The notes under the pieces were generated by a model. The model saw only the letters and a program-made list of their open reading frames with translations, did not search any database and was not told the DNA's origin. This document shows, piece after piece, positions 39,217-47,308 of a stretch of DNA of 64,000 bases. The DNA comes from Planococcus sp. MSAK28401 (GTDB lineage: Bacteria > Bacillota > Bacilli > Bacillales_A > Planococcaceae): contig NZ_JAAMTH010000001.1 in the NCBI RefSeq assembly GCF_018283455.1, forward strand, positions 1,531,501-1,595,500, written 5' to 3'. Position numbers and translations under genes: made by a program. Position 1 is the stretch's first letter. Each line of letters starts with the position of its first letter.

Positions 39217-40026
39217 ATGAGTTTATTGCGTGTTTTTATCGTCTCCGATTCCGTGGGCGAAACAGGAGAGCTTGTCGCGAAAGCGGCCATTAGCCAATAC
39301 TTGAACACAGAACAGAATGCCGTCTTAAAGCGGTTCCCGTATATTGATTCTATTGAACATTTGCAGGAGATCATCAAACTGGCGGAAGGGCAGCGGGCAG
39401 TGATCGTCTATACGCTTGTATCGAAAGAGCTGCGCCATTTCGTTGAACGTGAAACGGCGCGCAACGGCATCAAAGCGATCGATTTGATGGGGCCATTGCT
39501 CGATGCGCTGGAAGAGGAACTGCATTCTGCGCCGATCGGCGAAGCCGGGCTGGTGCGCAAGCTCGATGACGATTATTTCAAGAAAGTCGAAGCGATCGAA
39601 TTTGCTGTCAAATACGACGATGGGCGCGACCCACGCGGCATCTTGCTTGCGGATATCGTCTTGGTGGGGGTGTCTAGAACATCGAAAACCCCATTATCGC
39701 AGTATTTGGCCCATAAACGGCTGAAAGTTGCCAATGTGCCGTTAGTGCCTGAAGTGGACCCGCCGGATGAGCTGTTCGACGTGGATCCAAAAAAATGTTT
39801 CGGTTTGGTCATTTCCCCGGAGAAGTTGAACAATATCCGCAAAGAGCGTTTGATTGCGCTCGGTTTGAACGATGATGCCAATTATGCAAAATTGGACCGC
39901 ATCCATGAAGAAATTGTCCATTTCCGCAAAGTGGTCGACCGCATCGGCTGTGAGACGCTAGATGTCACCAACCGCGCCGTTGAGGAAACTGCGAATTTAA
40001 TTCTCGGAAAACTGCAGAAACAATAA
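39217..40026 (+). CDS. yqfL: Pyruvate, phosphate dikinase regulatory protein (YqfL)
   Basis: A bifunctional ADP-dependent kinase and phosphorylase of the DUF299 family that switches PPDK off and on. The P-loop-like motif GVSRTSKTPLS is near residue 152, and the N-terminus MSLLRVFIVSDSVGETGE is typical. The ATG at 39217 follows GAGGTG. In B. subtilis YqfL modulates CcpN activity instead, and it is encoded with ccpN as here. No ppdK lies in the window. Confidence 0.92.
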   Translation: MSLLRVFIVSDSVGETGELVAKAAISQYLNTEQNAVLKRFPYIDSIEHLQEIIKLAEGQRAVIVYTLVSKELRHFVERETARNGIKAIDLMGPLLDALEEELHSAPIGEAGLVRKLDDDYFKKVEAIEFAVKYDDGRDPRGILLADIVLVGVSRTSKTPLSQYLAHKRLKVANVPLVPEVDPPDELFDVDPKKCFGLVISPEKLNNIRKERLIALGLNDDANYAKLDRIHEEIVHFRKVVDRIGCETLDVTNRAVEETANLILGKLQKQ

Positions 40027-40033
40027 GAGGATT

Positions 40034-40056
40034 CCGCCTATCAGGGCGGTTTTTCT
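40034..40056 (+). terminator. Short terminator after yqfL
   Basis: CCGCC pairs with GGCGG around a 6-nt loop, then five T. Confidence 0.55.
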
Positions 40057-40250
40057 TATGCTTGTATAATAGAAAGACCGTTTTTCTACGCCTTTCTATG
40101 GATTTTTACAAAAAAACGTTTTATAATGAAGAATTGTGGCTAAAGCTTACTAACAACATGATAAGCTTTCCCATCTTTTTGTCGAAATTTGAAGGATTTT
40201 AGTGGGTTTCAACGAATAAAGTAAAGTAAGCAAATAAAGATGGTGATAAG

Positions 40251-42056
40251 GTGTCCAATCGAATTCCTGAAGAAGTGATCGAAGAAATCCGTTCCAAAGC
40301 GGATATTGTGGACGTCGTGGGCGAATATGTCCAATTGACGAAAAGAGGCCGCAATTGGTTTGGCCTTTGCCCTTTCCACGGGGAAAGTACACCGTCCTTT
40401 TCTGTGACAGCCGATAAGCAGATTTTCCATTGCTTCGGCTGTGGGGCTGGCGGCAACGCCATCACATTCTTGATGGATATCGAAAACATCAGCTTCCAGG
40501 AAGCGCTGGCCAAACTCGGCGAGCGTTCAGGGATTGAAATCGATGTCCAGCCAGGCGAAGGCAAAGGGGCGGCCCAGGCAAGAAATGACGATCCGCTCAT
40601 TTTGATGCATGAATTCGCTGCAGATATGTATCATCACATTTTGCTGAATACAGAAGAAGGGCAAGCAGCTCTTGATTATTTGGAGAATCGGGGATTCACC
40701 CAGGAAATCATCGAAAAATACCGGATCGGCTGGGCGCTTCCTGAATGGAACTATATGGAAGTCGCCCTTCGCAGAAAAGGCTACGATGATGAACAATTGG
40801 AGGCGAGCGGGCTGGCCATCAAGCGTGAGAAATCCGATGGCTGGTTCGACCGTTTCCGCGGCAGGATCATGTTTCCGATCATGAACGAAAACGGCAAGGC
40901 CATTGCGTTTTCGGGAAGGGTGCTTGAGCAGTCGAAGCAGGAAGCGAAATACATGAACAGCCCAGAATCACCGATTTTCCAAAAAAGCCAAGTTCTCTAT
41001 AATGTTCATCTGGCACGCGGGGCCATCCGGAAAAACCGGAAAATTGTCCTGTTTGAAGGATTCATGGATGTCATTGCTGCCGGAAAGGCTGGCATCGACA
41101 ATGCGCTCGCGACCATGGGTACATCGCTAACCTCACAGCATATCCGCCAAATGAAGCGTTTTGCGCAGGAAGTGGTCGTTTGCTTTGATGGTGATGATGC
41201 CGGATGGGAAGCGGCCAAACGAGCGGCGGTGCCGCTTGAGGAAGCGAATTTCAAAGTCGGGATTGCGGTGCTGCCGAATGGCATGGACCCCGATGACTAT
41301 GTCCGCCAAAACGGCGCCGATGCTTTTCGGGAGAACGTCATCGAAAAGCCGCAAACCTTTATCGCATTCGCGATGATGCATGCGCGCCGCCATAAGAACT
41401 TTCAATATGAAAACGATCTCCTTCAATATATCCAAGAGGTGCTCCAATTATTGGCCGGTAAATCCTCACCTGTTGAAAGGGATTTGTATATTAAGCAGCT
41501 GTCGGCCGAAACAAAGCTTTCAGAAGAAGCCATATTGCAGCAGTACAGGCGCTTAGAAACACGCAGCATCGAACGCAGTCGTCCAAAAGCCGCTGAATCG
41601 GTCCAGGCAGCCCCGAAAAGGGAGCAGAAGAAAATTACGTCGCTGCACCGCGCAGAACGCTTGCTGTTCGCACATGCGCTTGCAGACCCGGCCGTGATGG
41701 ACAAGCTTGCCCGTGAAGTGGAAACCATCCCGTTCATCAGTGAAGAATACCAGGCGCTTTACGTCCAGCTGCTCGGTTTTTACGAGGAATGGGAAAAGGC
41801 GGATTTCCATAAGTTTTTGGAAACCCTGACAGATCAGGAACTCCGGAAGTTAGTGATGGAGACGGCCTTGGCCGAGAGAGATCCCGAACATCCGGAAGAA
41901 GAGATCGAAGATTGCCTGAAGCATTTGAACAAGCATCGCATCGAGCAACAAATCAATTTAAAAATCCAGCAATCAAAAGAAGCGGAAAAACAGCATGATT
42001 TGAAGCGCGCTTTGCTTCTAGCACAAGAAGTGATTGCTTTACGGAAATCATTGTAG
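40251..42056 (+). CDS. dnaG: DNA primase
   Basis: Makes RNA primers for replication. The CHC2 zinc-binding domain has CPFHGESTPSF and HCFGCGAGG. The catalytic domain follows, with the TOPRIM motif EGFMDVIAA and CFDGDDAGWEAA. The C-terminal helicase-binding domain runs to residue 601. The start is GTG. It forms the macromolecular-synthesis pair dnaG-sigA. The 220 bp upstream is AT-rich, with several TATAAT-like boxes but no clear single promoter. Confidence 0.97.
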   Translation: MSNRIPEEVIEEIRSKADIVDVVGEYVQLTKRGRNWFGLCPFHGESTPSFSVTADKQIFHCFGCGAGGNAITFLMDIENISFQEALAKLGERSGIEIDVQPGEGKGAAQARNDDPLILMHEFAADMYHHILLNTEEGQAALDYLENRGFTQEIIEKYRIGWALPEWNYMEVALRRKGYDDEQLEASGLAIKREKSDGWFDRFRGRIMFPIMNENGKAIAFSGRVLEQSKQEAKYMNSPESPIFQKSQVLYNVHLARGAIRKNRKIVLFEGFMDVIAAGKAGIDNALATMGTSLTSQHIRQMKRFAQEVVVCFDGDDAGWEAAKRAAVPLEEANFKVGIAVLPNGMDPDDYVRQNGADAFRENVIEKPQTFIAFAMMHARRHKNFQYENDLLQYIQEVLQLLAGKSSPVERDLYIKQLSAETKLSEEAILQQYRRLETRSIERSRPKAAESVQAAPKREQKKITSLHRAERLLFAHALADPAVMDKLAREVETIPFISEEYQALYVQLLGFYEEWEKADFHKFLETLTDQELRKLVMETALAERDPEHPEEEIEDCLKHLNKHRIEQQINLKIQQSKEAEKQHDLKRALLLAQEVIALRKSL

Positions 42057-42089
42057 ATTATTCCGGTTTTTTCTAAAGGAGGAAGTTGT

Positions 42090-43244
42090 ATGGCTGAGAA
42101 ATCTGAACGCCAAACAGAAGTCGTAACAAACAGCATCCCGTTGCCTGCTGAAGGCCCGGAAGCAAGTGTAGAAGACGCGAAAAAGCAATTGATCGAACAA
42201 GGGAAAAAAACCGGAGAATTGAACTACGAACAGATTGCCGATAAATTGGCTATTTTTGAAATGGAATCGGACCAAGTAGAGGAATTCATTGATCAATTGG
42301 AAGGGCACGGCATCGAACTTGAACGCAAGAGCGACGATGAAGAGCATTTGGACCGTCTTATGAAGCCGACGGAAGAGAAGTTCGACTTGAACGACTTGAG
42401 CGTTCCGCCAGGCGTCAAGATCAACGACCCGGTCCGCATGTATTTGAAAGAAATCGGGCGCGTCGACCTATTGAAGGCCGAAGAAGAAGTGCGCCTTGCG
42501 AAACTCATTGAACAAGGCGATGAGGAAGCGAAAAAACGCCTCGCAGAAGCCAACTTGCGTCTCGTCGTCTCGATTGCGAAACGCTATGTAGGCCGCGGCA
42601 TGCTGTTCCTGGACTTGATCCAGGAAGGGAATATGGGGCTTATCAAAGCAGTCGAGAAATTCGACTACTCGAAAGGCTTTAAATTCAGCACCTACGCCAC
42701 GTGGTGGATTCGCCAAGCCATTACGCGCGCCATCGCCGACCAGGCGCGGACCATCCGCATCCCGGTCCATATGGTTGAAACGATCAATAAACTGATCCGC
42801 GTACAGCGCCAATTATTGCAAGACCTTGGACGCGAGCCTTCGCCGGAAGAAATCGGCGAAGAGATGGACCTGTTGCCTGAGAAAGTACGTGAAATCCTGA
42901 AGATCGCCCAAGAGCCGGTATCGCTTGAAACACCGATTGGTGAAGAAGACGATTCGCATTTGGGAGATTTTATCGAAGATTCCGATGCACAGTCGCCATC
43001 TGACCATGCTGCTTATGAATTACTGAAAGAGCAGTTGGAAGATGTGCTCGACACATTGACCGACAGAGAAGAAAATGTTTTGCGCCTGCGTTTCGGCTTG
43101 GATGACGGCCGCACGCGGACACTCGAAGAAGTCGGCAAAGTATTCGGCGTGACGCGCGAGCGCATCCGCCAAATCGAAGCGAAAGCACTTCGCAAACTGC
43201 GCCATCCATCGCGCAGCAAGCGCTTGAAAGATTTCTTGGAGTAA
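42090..43244 (+). CDS. sigA: Primary RNA polymerase sigma factor SigA (RpoD)
   Basis: Housekeeping sigma factor of 384 residues. Region 1.1 is present. Region 2 includes [19 protein letters not shown] and [16 protein letters not shown], which recognises the -10 element; region 4 ends with [21 protein letters not shown], which recognises the -35 element. AAAGGAGGAAG precedes the ATG. Confidence 0.98.
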   Translation: MAEKSERQTEVVTNSIPLPAEGPEASVEDAKKQLIEQGKKTGELNYEQIADKLAIFEMESDQVEEFIDQLEGHGIELERKSDDEEHLDRLMKPTEEKFDLNDLSVPPGVKINDPVRMYLKEIGRVDLLKAEEEVRLAKLIEQGDEEAKKRLAEANLRLVVSIAKRYVGRGMLFLDLIQEGNMGLIKAVEKFDYSKGFKFSTYATWWIRQAITRAIADQARTIRIPVHMVETINKLIRVQRQLLQDLGREPSPEEIGEEMDLLPEKVREILKIAQEPVSLETPIGEEDDSHLGDFIEDSDAQSPSDHAAYELLKEQLEDVLDTLTDREENVLRLRFGLDDGRTRTLEEVGKVFGVTRERIRQIEAKALRKLRHPSRSKRLKDFLE

Positions 43245-43251
43245 ACGGAAT

Positions 43252-43287
43252 AAATCCTTCCAGGCCAAAAGCCTGGAAGGATTTTTT
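43252..43287 (+). terminator. Intrinsic terminator after sigA
   Basis: A perfect 14-bp stem, AAATCCTTCCAGGC with its complement, has the loop CAAAA and a T tract. Confidence 0.95.
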
Positions 43288-43383
43288 TGCGTTCCACGAA
43301 GGCGATCAAGCGGTTTAACCATTCGTAGAAAAGCACGCATTTCGCATGCGCGACGACATATTGGAATAACTTTCCGTTATGCC

Positions 43384-43413
43384 TTGCTTGTGTCGGAATT
43401 TTAGCTATATAAT
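43384..43413 (+). promoter_or_regulatory. Candidate SigA promoter of the acyl-CoA dehydrogenase gene
   Basis: TTGCTT and a perfect TATAAT are separated by 18 bp. A cre-type site lies 6 bp downstream. Confidence 0.6.
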
Positions 43414-43418
43414 GAATA

Positions 43419-43433
43419 TTGTAAGCGTATTCA
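43419..43433. promoter_or_regulatory. cre site (CcpA operator)
   Basis: TTGTAAGCGTATTCA matches the consensus WTGNAANCGNWNNCW at every defined position. It lies just after the -10 box, where bound CcpA would block transcription. Confidence 0.65.
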
Positions 43434-43453
43434 CAGCAAAGGGGATGTAAGAT

Positions 43454-44593
43454 ATGAATTTCGATTTGACACAAGAACAGCAAATGATCAAGAAAACGAT
43501 GCGGGAGTTTGCCGATAAAGTGGTCGCTCCCGGTGCCGTCGACCGCGACCGCACGAAAGAATTTCCGAAAGAAGCCTTTAAGCAGCTGTCCGACATGGGG
43601 ATGATGGGATTGCCGTTTGATGAAGCTTATGGCGGGGCTGGAGCGGATTCGACAAGTTTTGCCATCGTCACAGAAGAATTGAGCCGTGTCTGTGCATCAA
43701 CAGGCATCACATATTCTGCCCATATTTCGCTTGGCGGCGCACCGCTCAGCTTGTTCGGGACAGAAGAGCAGAAACAGAAATATTTGACGCCGATTTGTTC
43801 GGGAGAATCGTTTGGCGCGTTCGGGCTGACTGAGCCGAATGCCGGATCGGATGCCGGGGGAACAGAAACCCGCGCAGTGGAAGACGGCGACGACTGGGTG
43901 ATCAATGGATCGAAAGTATATATCACAAACGCTAGCCATGCGAAGCATTTGGCGATTACCGCCATCACCGGCATGAATGACGGTAAAAAAGAAATCAGTG
44001 CCATCATCGTGCCGACGGATGCAGAAGGCTTTACCATCATCGATAATTACGAGAAAATGGGCTTGAATGCATCGAACACGACTGAATTGGTACTGGAAAA
44101 TGTCCGCGTACCGAAAGAAAACCTGCTTGGCAAACGCGGTGAAGGTTTCAAGCAATTCCTGGTGACGCTTGATGGCGGGCGCATCGGCATCGCAGCGATG
44201 GCCGTCGGGATCGCGCAAGGCGCGTTCAATAAAGCACTCGCTTATGCCAAAGAACGCAAGCAGTTCGGCAAAACTTTGTCAGAATTCCAAGTGACACAAT
44301 TCAAGCTCGCGGATATGGCGATGAAGATCGAACTCGCCCGCAATATGGTCTATAAAGCGGCATGGCTGAAAGACCAAGGGCGCCCGTTCACAAAAGAAGC
44401 GTCCATGGCTAAATTATATGCTTCCGAGATGGCGATGGAAGTGGCTGATGAAGCTATCCAGATCCATGGCGGCTACGGCTATATGAAGGAATACGAAGTC
44501 GAACGCTATATGCGCGACGCCAAGCTTCTGGAGATCGGCGAAGGAACATCCGAAGTGCAGCGCATGGTTATTTCACGGCTTGTCGGTTGCTGA
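43454..44593 (+). CDS. Acyl-CoA dehydrogenase
   Basis: A 379-residue FAD-dependent short/medium-chain acyl-CoA dehydrogenase. The family signatures are GAFGLTEPNAGSDAGG (flavin contact), LDGGRIGIAAMAVGIAQGAF and IQIHGGYGYMKEYEVERYMRDA, with the catalytic Glu in EIGEGTSEVQRM. It acts in fatty-acid or branched-chain acyl breakdown; chain length cannot be read from the sequence. It is an insertion relative to B. subtilis, where cccA follows sigA directly. The cre site suggests catabolite repression. Confidence 0.93.
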   Translation: MNFDLTQEQQMIKKTMREFADKVVAPGAVDRDRTKEFPKEAFKQLSDMGMMGLPFDEAYGGAGADSTSFAIVTEELSRVCASTGITYSAHISLGGAPLSLFGTEEQKQKYLTPICSGESFGAFGLTEPNAGSDAGGTETRAVEDGDDWVINGSKVYITNASHAKHLAITAITGMNDGKKEISAIIVPTDAEGFTIIDNYEKMGLNASNTTELVLENVRVPKENLLGKRGEGFKQFLVTLDGGRIGIAAMAVGIAQGAFNKALAYAKERKQFGKTLSEFQVTQFKLADMAMKIELARNMVYKAAWLKDQGRPFTKEASMAKLYASEMAMEVADEAIQIHGGYGYMKEYEVERYMRDAKLLEIGEGTSEVQRMVISRLVGC

Positions 44594-44784
44594 TTGAATC
44601 ATCAAAACTGTGAAGCTTTACCTGCTTGATGAGTGCCGTCAACTGAATCCTTCGAATTTACCGATTTTGTCACAATACGGCAATTATTATTCGTTATGGC
44701 TTTTCGTTTACTGGATAATACAGTACAATAATGAATGATACTTATACTATCATCAAGCAGAACACAGTAGAAGGAGGGTTACGG

Positions 44785-45177
44785 ATGCAAAAGAATGCAA
44801 TTGTACCTTATATCTTAATCATGGCTTTTGGTATTGGCCTGATTTTCTTCCTGTCATTGGAAGGAGTCGGCAACGAAGCTGAAATTGCTGAAGAACATGC
44901 GGCAGAAGAAGGCGGCGGAGAAGAAGCAGCTGAAGGTGAAGGCGGAGAAGAAGCGGCAAGCGGCGACTTCGACCCAGCAGCTACAGCAGAAGCAAGCTGT
45001 GTTTCTTGCCACGGTTCAAGCTATGAAGGCGGAGTCGGCCCATCATTAGTGGCTACAGAGCTTGGTCAAGAAGAAATTGAAGAAATTTTGATCAATGGTA
45101 AAGGAACAATGCCTCCAGGTCTTGTGCCTGAAGAGAACGTTTCAGCAATGGCTGAGTGGGTACTTTCACTCGAATAG
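44785..45177 (+). CDS. cccA: Membrane-anchored cytochrome c550
   Basis: A 130-residue c-type cytochrome held by an N-terminal helix (IVPYILIMAFGIGLIFFLSL) with its haem domain outside the membrane. A Glu/Gly/Ala-rich flexible linker (about residues 33-75) leads to the haem motif CVSCH; the distal Met is probably that in GKGTMPPG. AGAAGGAGGG lies before the ATG at 44785; the longer frame from 44731 has no ribosome-binding site. It resembles B. subtilis CccA, which also follows sigA, and would carry electrons to an oxidase. Confidence 0.93.
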   Translation: MQKNAIVPYILIMAFGIGLIFFLSLEGVGNEAEIAEEHAAEEGGGEEAAEGEGGEEAASGDFDPAATAEASCVSCHGSSYEGGVGPSLVATELGQEEIEEILINGKGTMPPGLVPEENVSAMAEWVLSLE

Positions 45178-45181
45178 CATC

Positions 45182-45217
45182 AAAAACCCTTAGTTCTTCA
45201 AGAGCTAAGGGTTTTTT
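45182..45217 (+). terminator. Intrinsic terminator after cccA
   Basis: AACCCTTAG pairs with CTAAGGGTT and is followed by a T tract. Confidence 0.9.
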
Positions 45218-45236
45218 GTCAATTAGGAGGAACTTT

Positions 45237-45950
45237 ATGAACGCGCAGCAATTATCAGTTCGATTAATGAAAGTGGCAGAATATGTGCAAGCAGGTGCGG
45301 TCGTGGCGGATATCGGCTCCGATCACGCTTATTTGCCCTGCCACCTTCTCCATCACGGCATCGCCAGCCGTGCGGTTGCCGGAGAGATCGTCAAAGGCCC
45401 TTATGAATCGGCGAAAAAGCAAGTACGCGCAGAAGGGCTTGAAGACAAAATTACGGTCCGGCTCGCCCCTGGGCTTGAAGCGATCGAGCCGGCAGACGGG
45501 ATTACGGCGGTGACCATCGCCGGCATGGGCGGTTCGCTGATTGCGTCCATCCTGGAAGAAGGAAAAGGCCGGCTCGAAGGCGTGGAGCGCTTGATCTTGC
45601 AGCCGAACGTCCACGCCCAAGCGATACGGCAATGGGCAGTCCAAAACGGCTGGCACATTGTCGCAGAAGAGATCTTGAAGGAAAAAGACAAGATCTATGA
45701 GATCCTCGTGCTGGAGCCGACTGCTGAAGAAGTGCAGCTAGATGCGAAAGAGTTGCTATTCGGCCCGGAGCTATTAAAACAGCAAACCGAAATTTTCAAG
45801 GAAAAGTGGCAACGCGAAGCGACACAATGGAAAGCCATCGCCGAGCGCTTGGAGAACACACAACAAACCGAAGACATTCGTACGAAAAAAGAGCAATTGC
45901 TCGAAAAAATCGCATTGATGGAAGAGGTGTTCGCGGATGAAAATTCCTAA
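45237..45950 (+). CDS. trmK: tRNA (adenine22-N1)-methyltransferase TrmK
   Basis: Methylates A22 of tRNAs. The Rossmann motif VADIGSDHAYLPCHLL is near the N-terminus, and the catalytic-type motif VTIAGMGGSLIASIL follows; a C-terminal coiled coil rich in Gln/Glu ends the protein. The ATG at 45237 has TAGGAGG 8 nt upstream and gives 237 residues; the longer frame reads through the cccA terminator and is rejected. It overlaps yqfO by 14 bp. Confidence 0.95.
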   Translation: MNAQQLSVRLMKVAEYVQAGAVVADIGSDHAYLPCHLLHHGIASRAVAGEIVKGPYESAKKQVRAEGLEDKITVRLAPGLEAIEPADGITAVTIAGMGGSLIASILEEGKGRLEGVERLILQPNVHAQAIRQWAVQNGWHIVAEEILKEKDKIYEILVLEPTAEEVQLDAKELLFGPELLKQQTEIFKEKWQREATQWKAIAERLENTQQTEDIRTKKEQLLEKIALMEEVFADENS

Positions 45951-47049
45951 CGGGCAACAGATTATCGAACAGTTCGAGAAATGGTCGCCGAAATATTTGG
46001 CGATGGAAGGGGATCCGATCGGGCTGCACGTTGGTACCTTGAATAAAAAGATTGAACGCGTATTGGTGACGCTCGATGTTGATGATGCGGTAGTGGATGA
46101 AGCGATTGAAAAAGGCGCTGGCCTCATCATCGCACACCATCCACCGATTTTCAGGCCCTTGAAAAATCTCCAGACGGATTTTCCTCAAGGTCAATTGATG
46201 GAAAAATTGATCAAAAACGATATTGCCGTATATGCTGCACACACCAATCTCGATGTTGCGTGGGGCGGCGTCAATGACTTGTTGTCGGATGCACTCGGAT
46301 TAAGCGACACGGAAGTATTGGTGAAAACATACGAAGCGGAGCTCGTGAAGATCGCGGTATTCGTGCCTGAAAGCCATGAAGACCAAGTGCGAAAAGCGTT
46401 CGGCGAAGCGGGTGCCGGAGCAATCGGCGATTATGAGTATTGCAGCTATACCTTGTCTGGCACCGGGCGCTTCCGGCCGAATGCTTCAGCCGATCCGTAT
46501 ATTGGGGAAGCAGGGAAAATGGAAGAGACAGCGGAATCGAAAATTGAAGTCGTTGTCAGGAAAGCCGAAAAAGACCGGGTGATCCGCGCGATGATCGCAG
46601 CCCATCCTTATGAGGAGCCGGCATATGACGTGTTCACCTTGGAAAATAAAGAGCTGCCGATGGGGCTTGGCCGCATCGGGCGCTTGAAAGAAGAGATGCA
46701 CTTGGATGCGTTTGCGGAGCATGTGAAAAAGAGTTTGGATGTACCGTTTGTCCGTGTCGTCGGCACTGGCGAAGAAACGATCAAAAAAGTTGCGGTGCTT
46801 GGCGGCGACGGCAATAAATACATCCAGCAGGCAAAACGCGCCGGAGCGGATGTCTACGTAACGGGTGATCTGTATTTCCACGTCGCACAAGATGCACAAG
46901 CAATTGGCTTGCCGGTGATCGACCCTGGGCATCATGTCGAGAAAGTGATGATCCAGGGAGTCGTAGACCATATGACGGAAAAAGGCGCTAACTGGAAATG
47001 TGAATTCCTGGCGTCTGAAGTGAATACCGAGCCGTTTCGCTTAAAGTGA
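45937..47049 (+). CDS. yqfO: Nif3-like dinuclear metal centre protein (YqfO)
   Basis: A 370-residue Nif3/DUF34 family protein. Metal-ligand motifs are IIAHHPPIF and the DPGHHVEK histidine near the C-terminus; CAVYAAHTNLDVAWGG-like residues (VYAAHTNLD) lie between. The middle insertion (about residues 125-225) is a PII-like domain typical of the Gram-positive long form. Some family members have been linked to GTP cyclohydrolase I, but the function is not settled. It overlaps trmK and ends just before the terminator targeted by the IS element. Confidence 0.94.
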   Translation: MKIPNGQQIIEQFEKWSPKYLAMEGDPIGLHVGTLNKKIERVLVTLDVDDAVVDEAIEKGAGLIIAHHPPIFRPLKNLQTDFPQGQLMEKLIKNDIAVYAAHTNLDVAWGGVNDLLSDALGLSDTEVLVKTYEAELVKIAVFVPESHEDQVRKAFGEAGAGAIGDYEYCSYTLSGTGRFRPNASADPYIGEAGKMEETAESKIEVVVRKAEKDRVIRAMIAAHPYEEPAYDVFTLENKELPMGLGRIGRLKEEMHLDAFAEHVKKSLDVPFVRVVGTGEETIKKVAVLGGDGNKYIQQAKRAGADVYVTGDLYFHVAQDAQAIGLPVIDPGHHVEKVMIQGVVDHMTEKGANWKCEFLASEVNTEPFRLK

Positions 47050-47054
47050 ACATG

Positions 47055-47086
47055 AAAAAAGAGGCCCCATTCAGGGCCTCTTTTTT
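47055..47086. terminator. Terminator copy 1 and left 32-bp direct repeat of the IS
   Basis: A perfect 13-bp stem, AAAAAA plus GAGGCCC with its complement, has the loop CATTCA. It ends yqfO transcription. The same 32 bases recur exactly at 48751-48782 on the other side of the IS, and with two changes at 49022-49053. Confidence 0.93.
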
Positions 47087-47106
47087 CACAGGCTGTCGAG
47101 AAACCT
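47087..47106 (+). repeat. Left terminal inverted repeat of the IS
   Basis: It pairs with 48731-48750 at 16 of 20 positions. Confidence 0.9.
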
Positions 47107-47138
47107 CGGCAGCTTTTTTGCGTTTCGCTCCAGCCGGA

Positions 47139-47234
47139 CGCTTTCCGCGGGCACGGCCTCAGCCGCTTCGTCGCTCGCGCTCCTGCAGGGTCTTCGGCTC
47201 GCGCTGTTCCCGCAGGAGTCGCCGTCTTCCGCTT
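47139..47234. repeat. GC-rich structured leader repeat in the IS
   Basis: The stretch begins CGCTTTCCGCGGGC and contains CTCCTGC and GCAGGAG, able to pair over a GC-rich loop. A related stretch with the same layout lies at 48831-48930 in the neighbouring MITE. Elements of this look are familiar in Bacillales intergenic DNA; the role is unknown, and RNA structure in the transposase leader is possible. Confidence 0.6.
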
Positions 47235-47308
47235 CACTGGCGATTTTTTGACTACTCAATTCCCGCGAACCGGCGTATACTGACAAAAAGAAAAGGAGTG
47301 AGCGAACC

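Noticed and set aside
40057..40250. TATAAT-like boxes upstream of dnaG
   Set aside because: Several are present but none has a -35 box at acceptable spacing, so no promoter is called.
44594..44784. Possible terminator or operator between the acyl-CoA dehydrogenase gene and cccA
   Set aside because: A CATCAA/TTGATG pairing exists but without a T tract; evidence is too weak.
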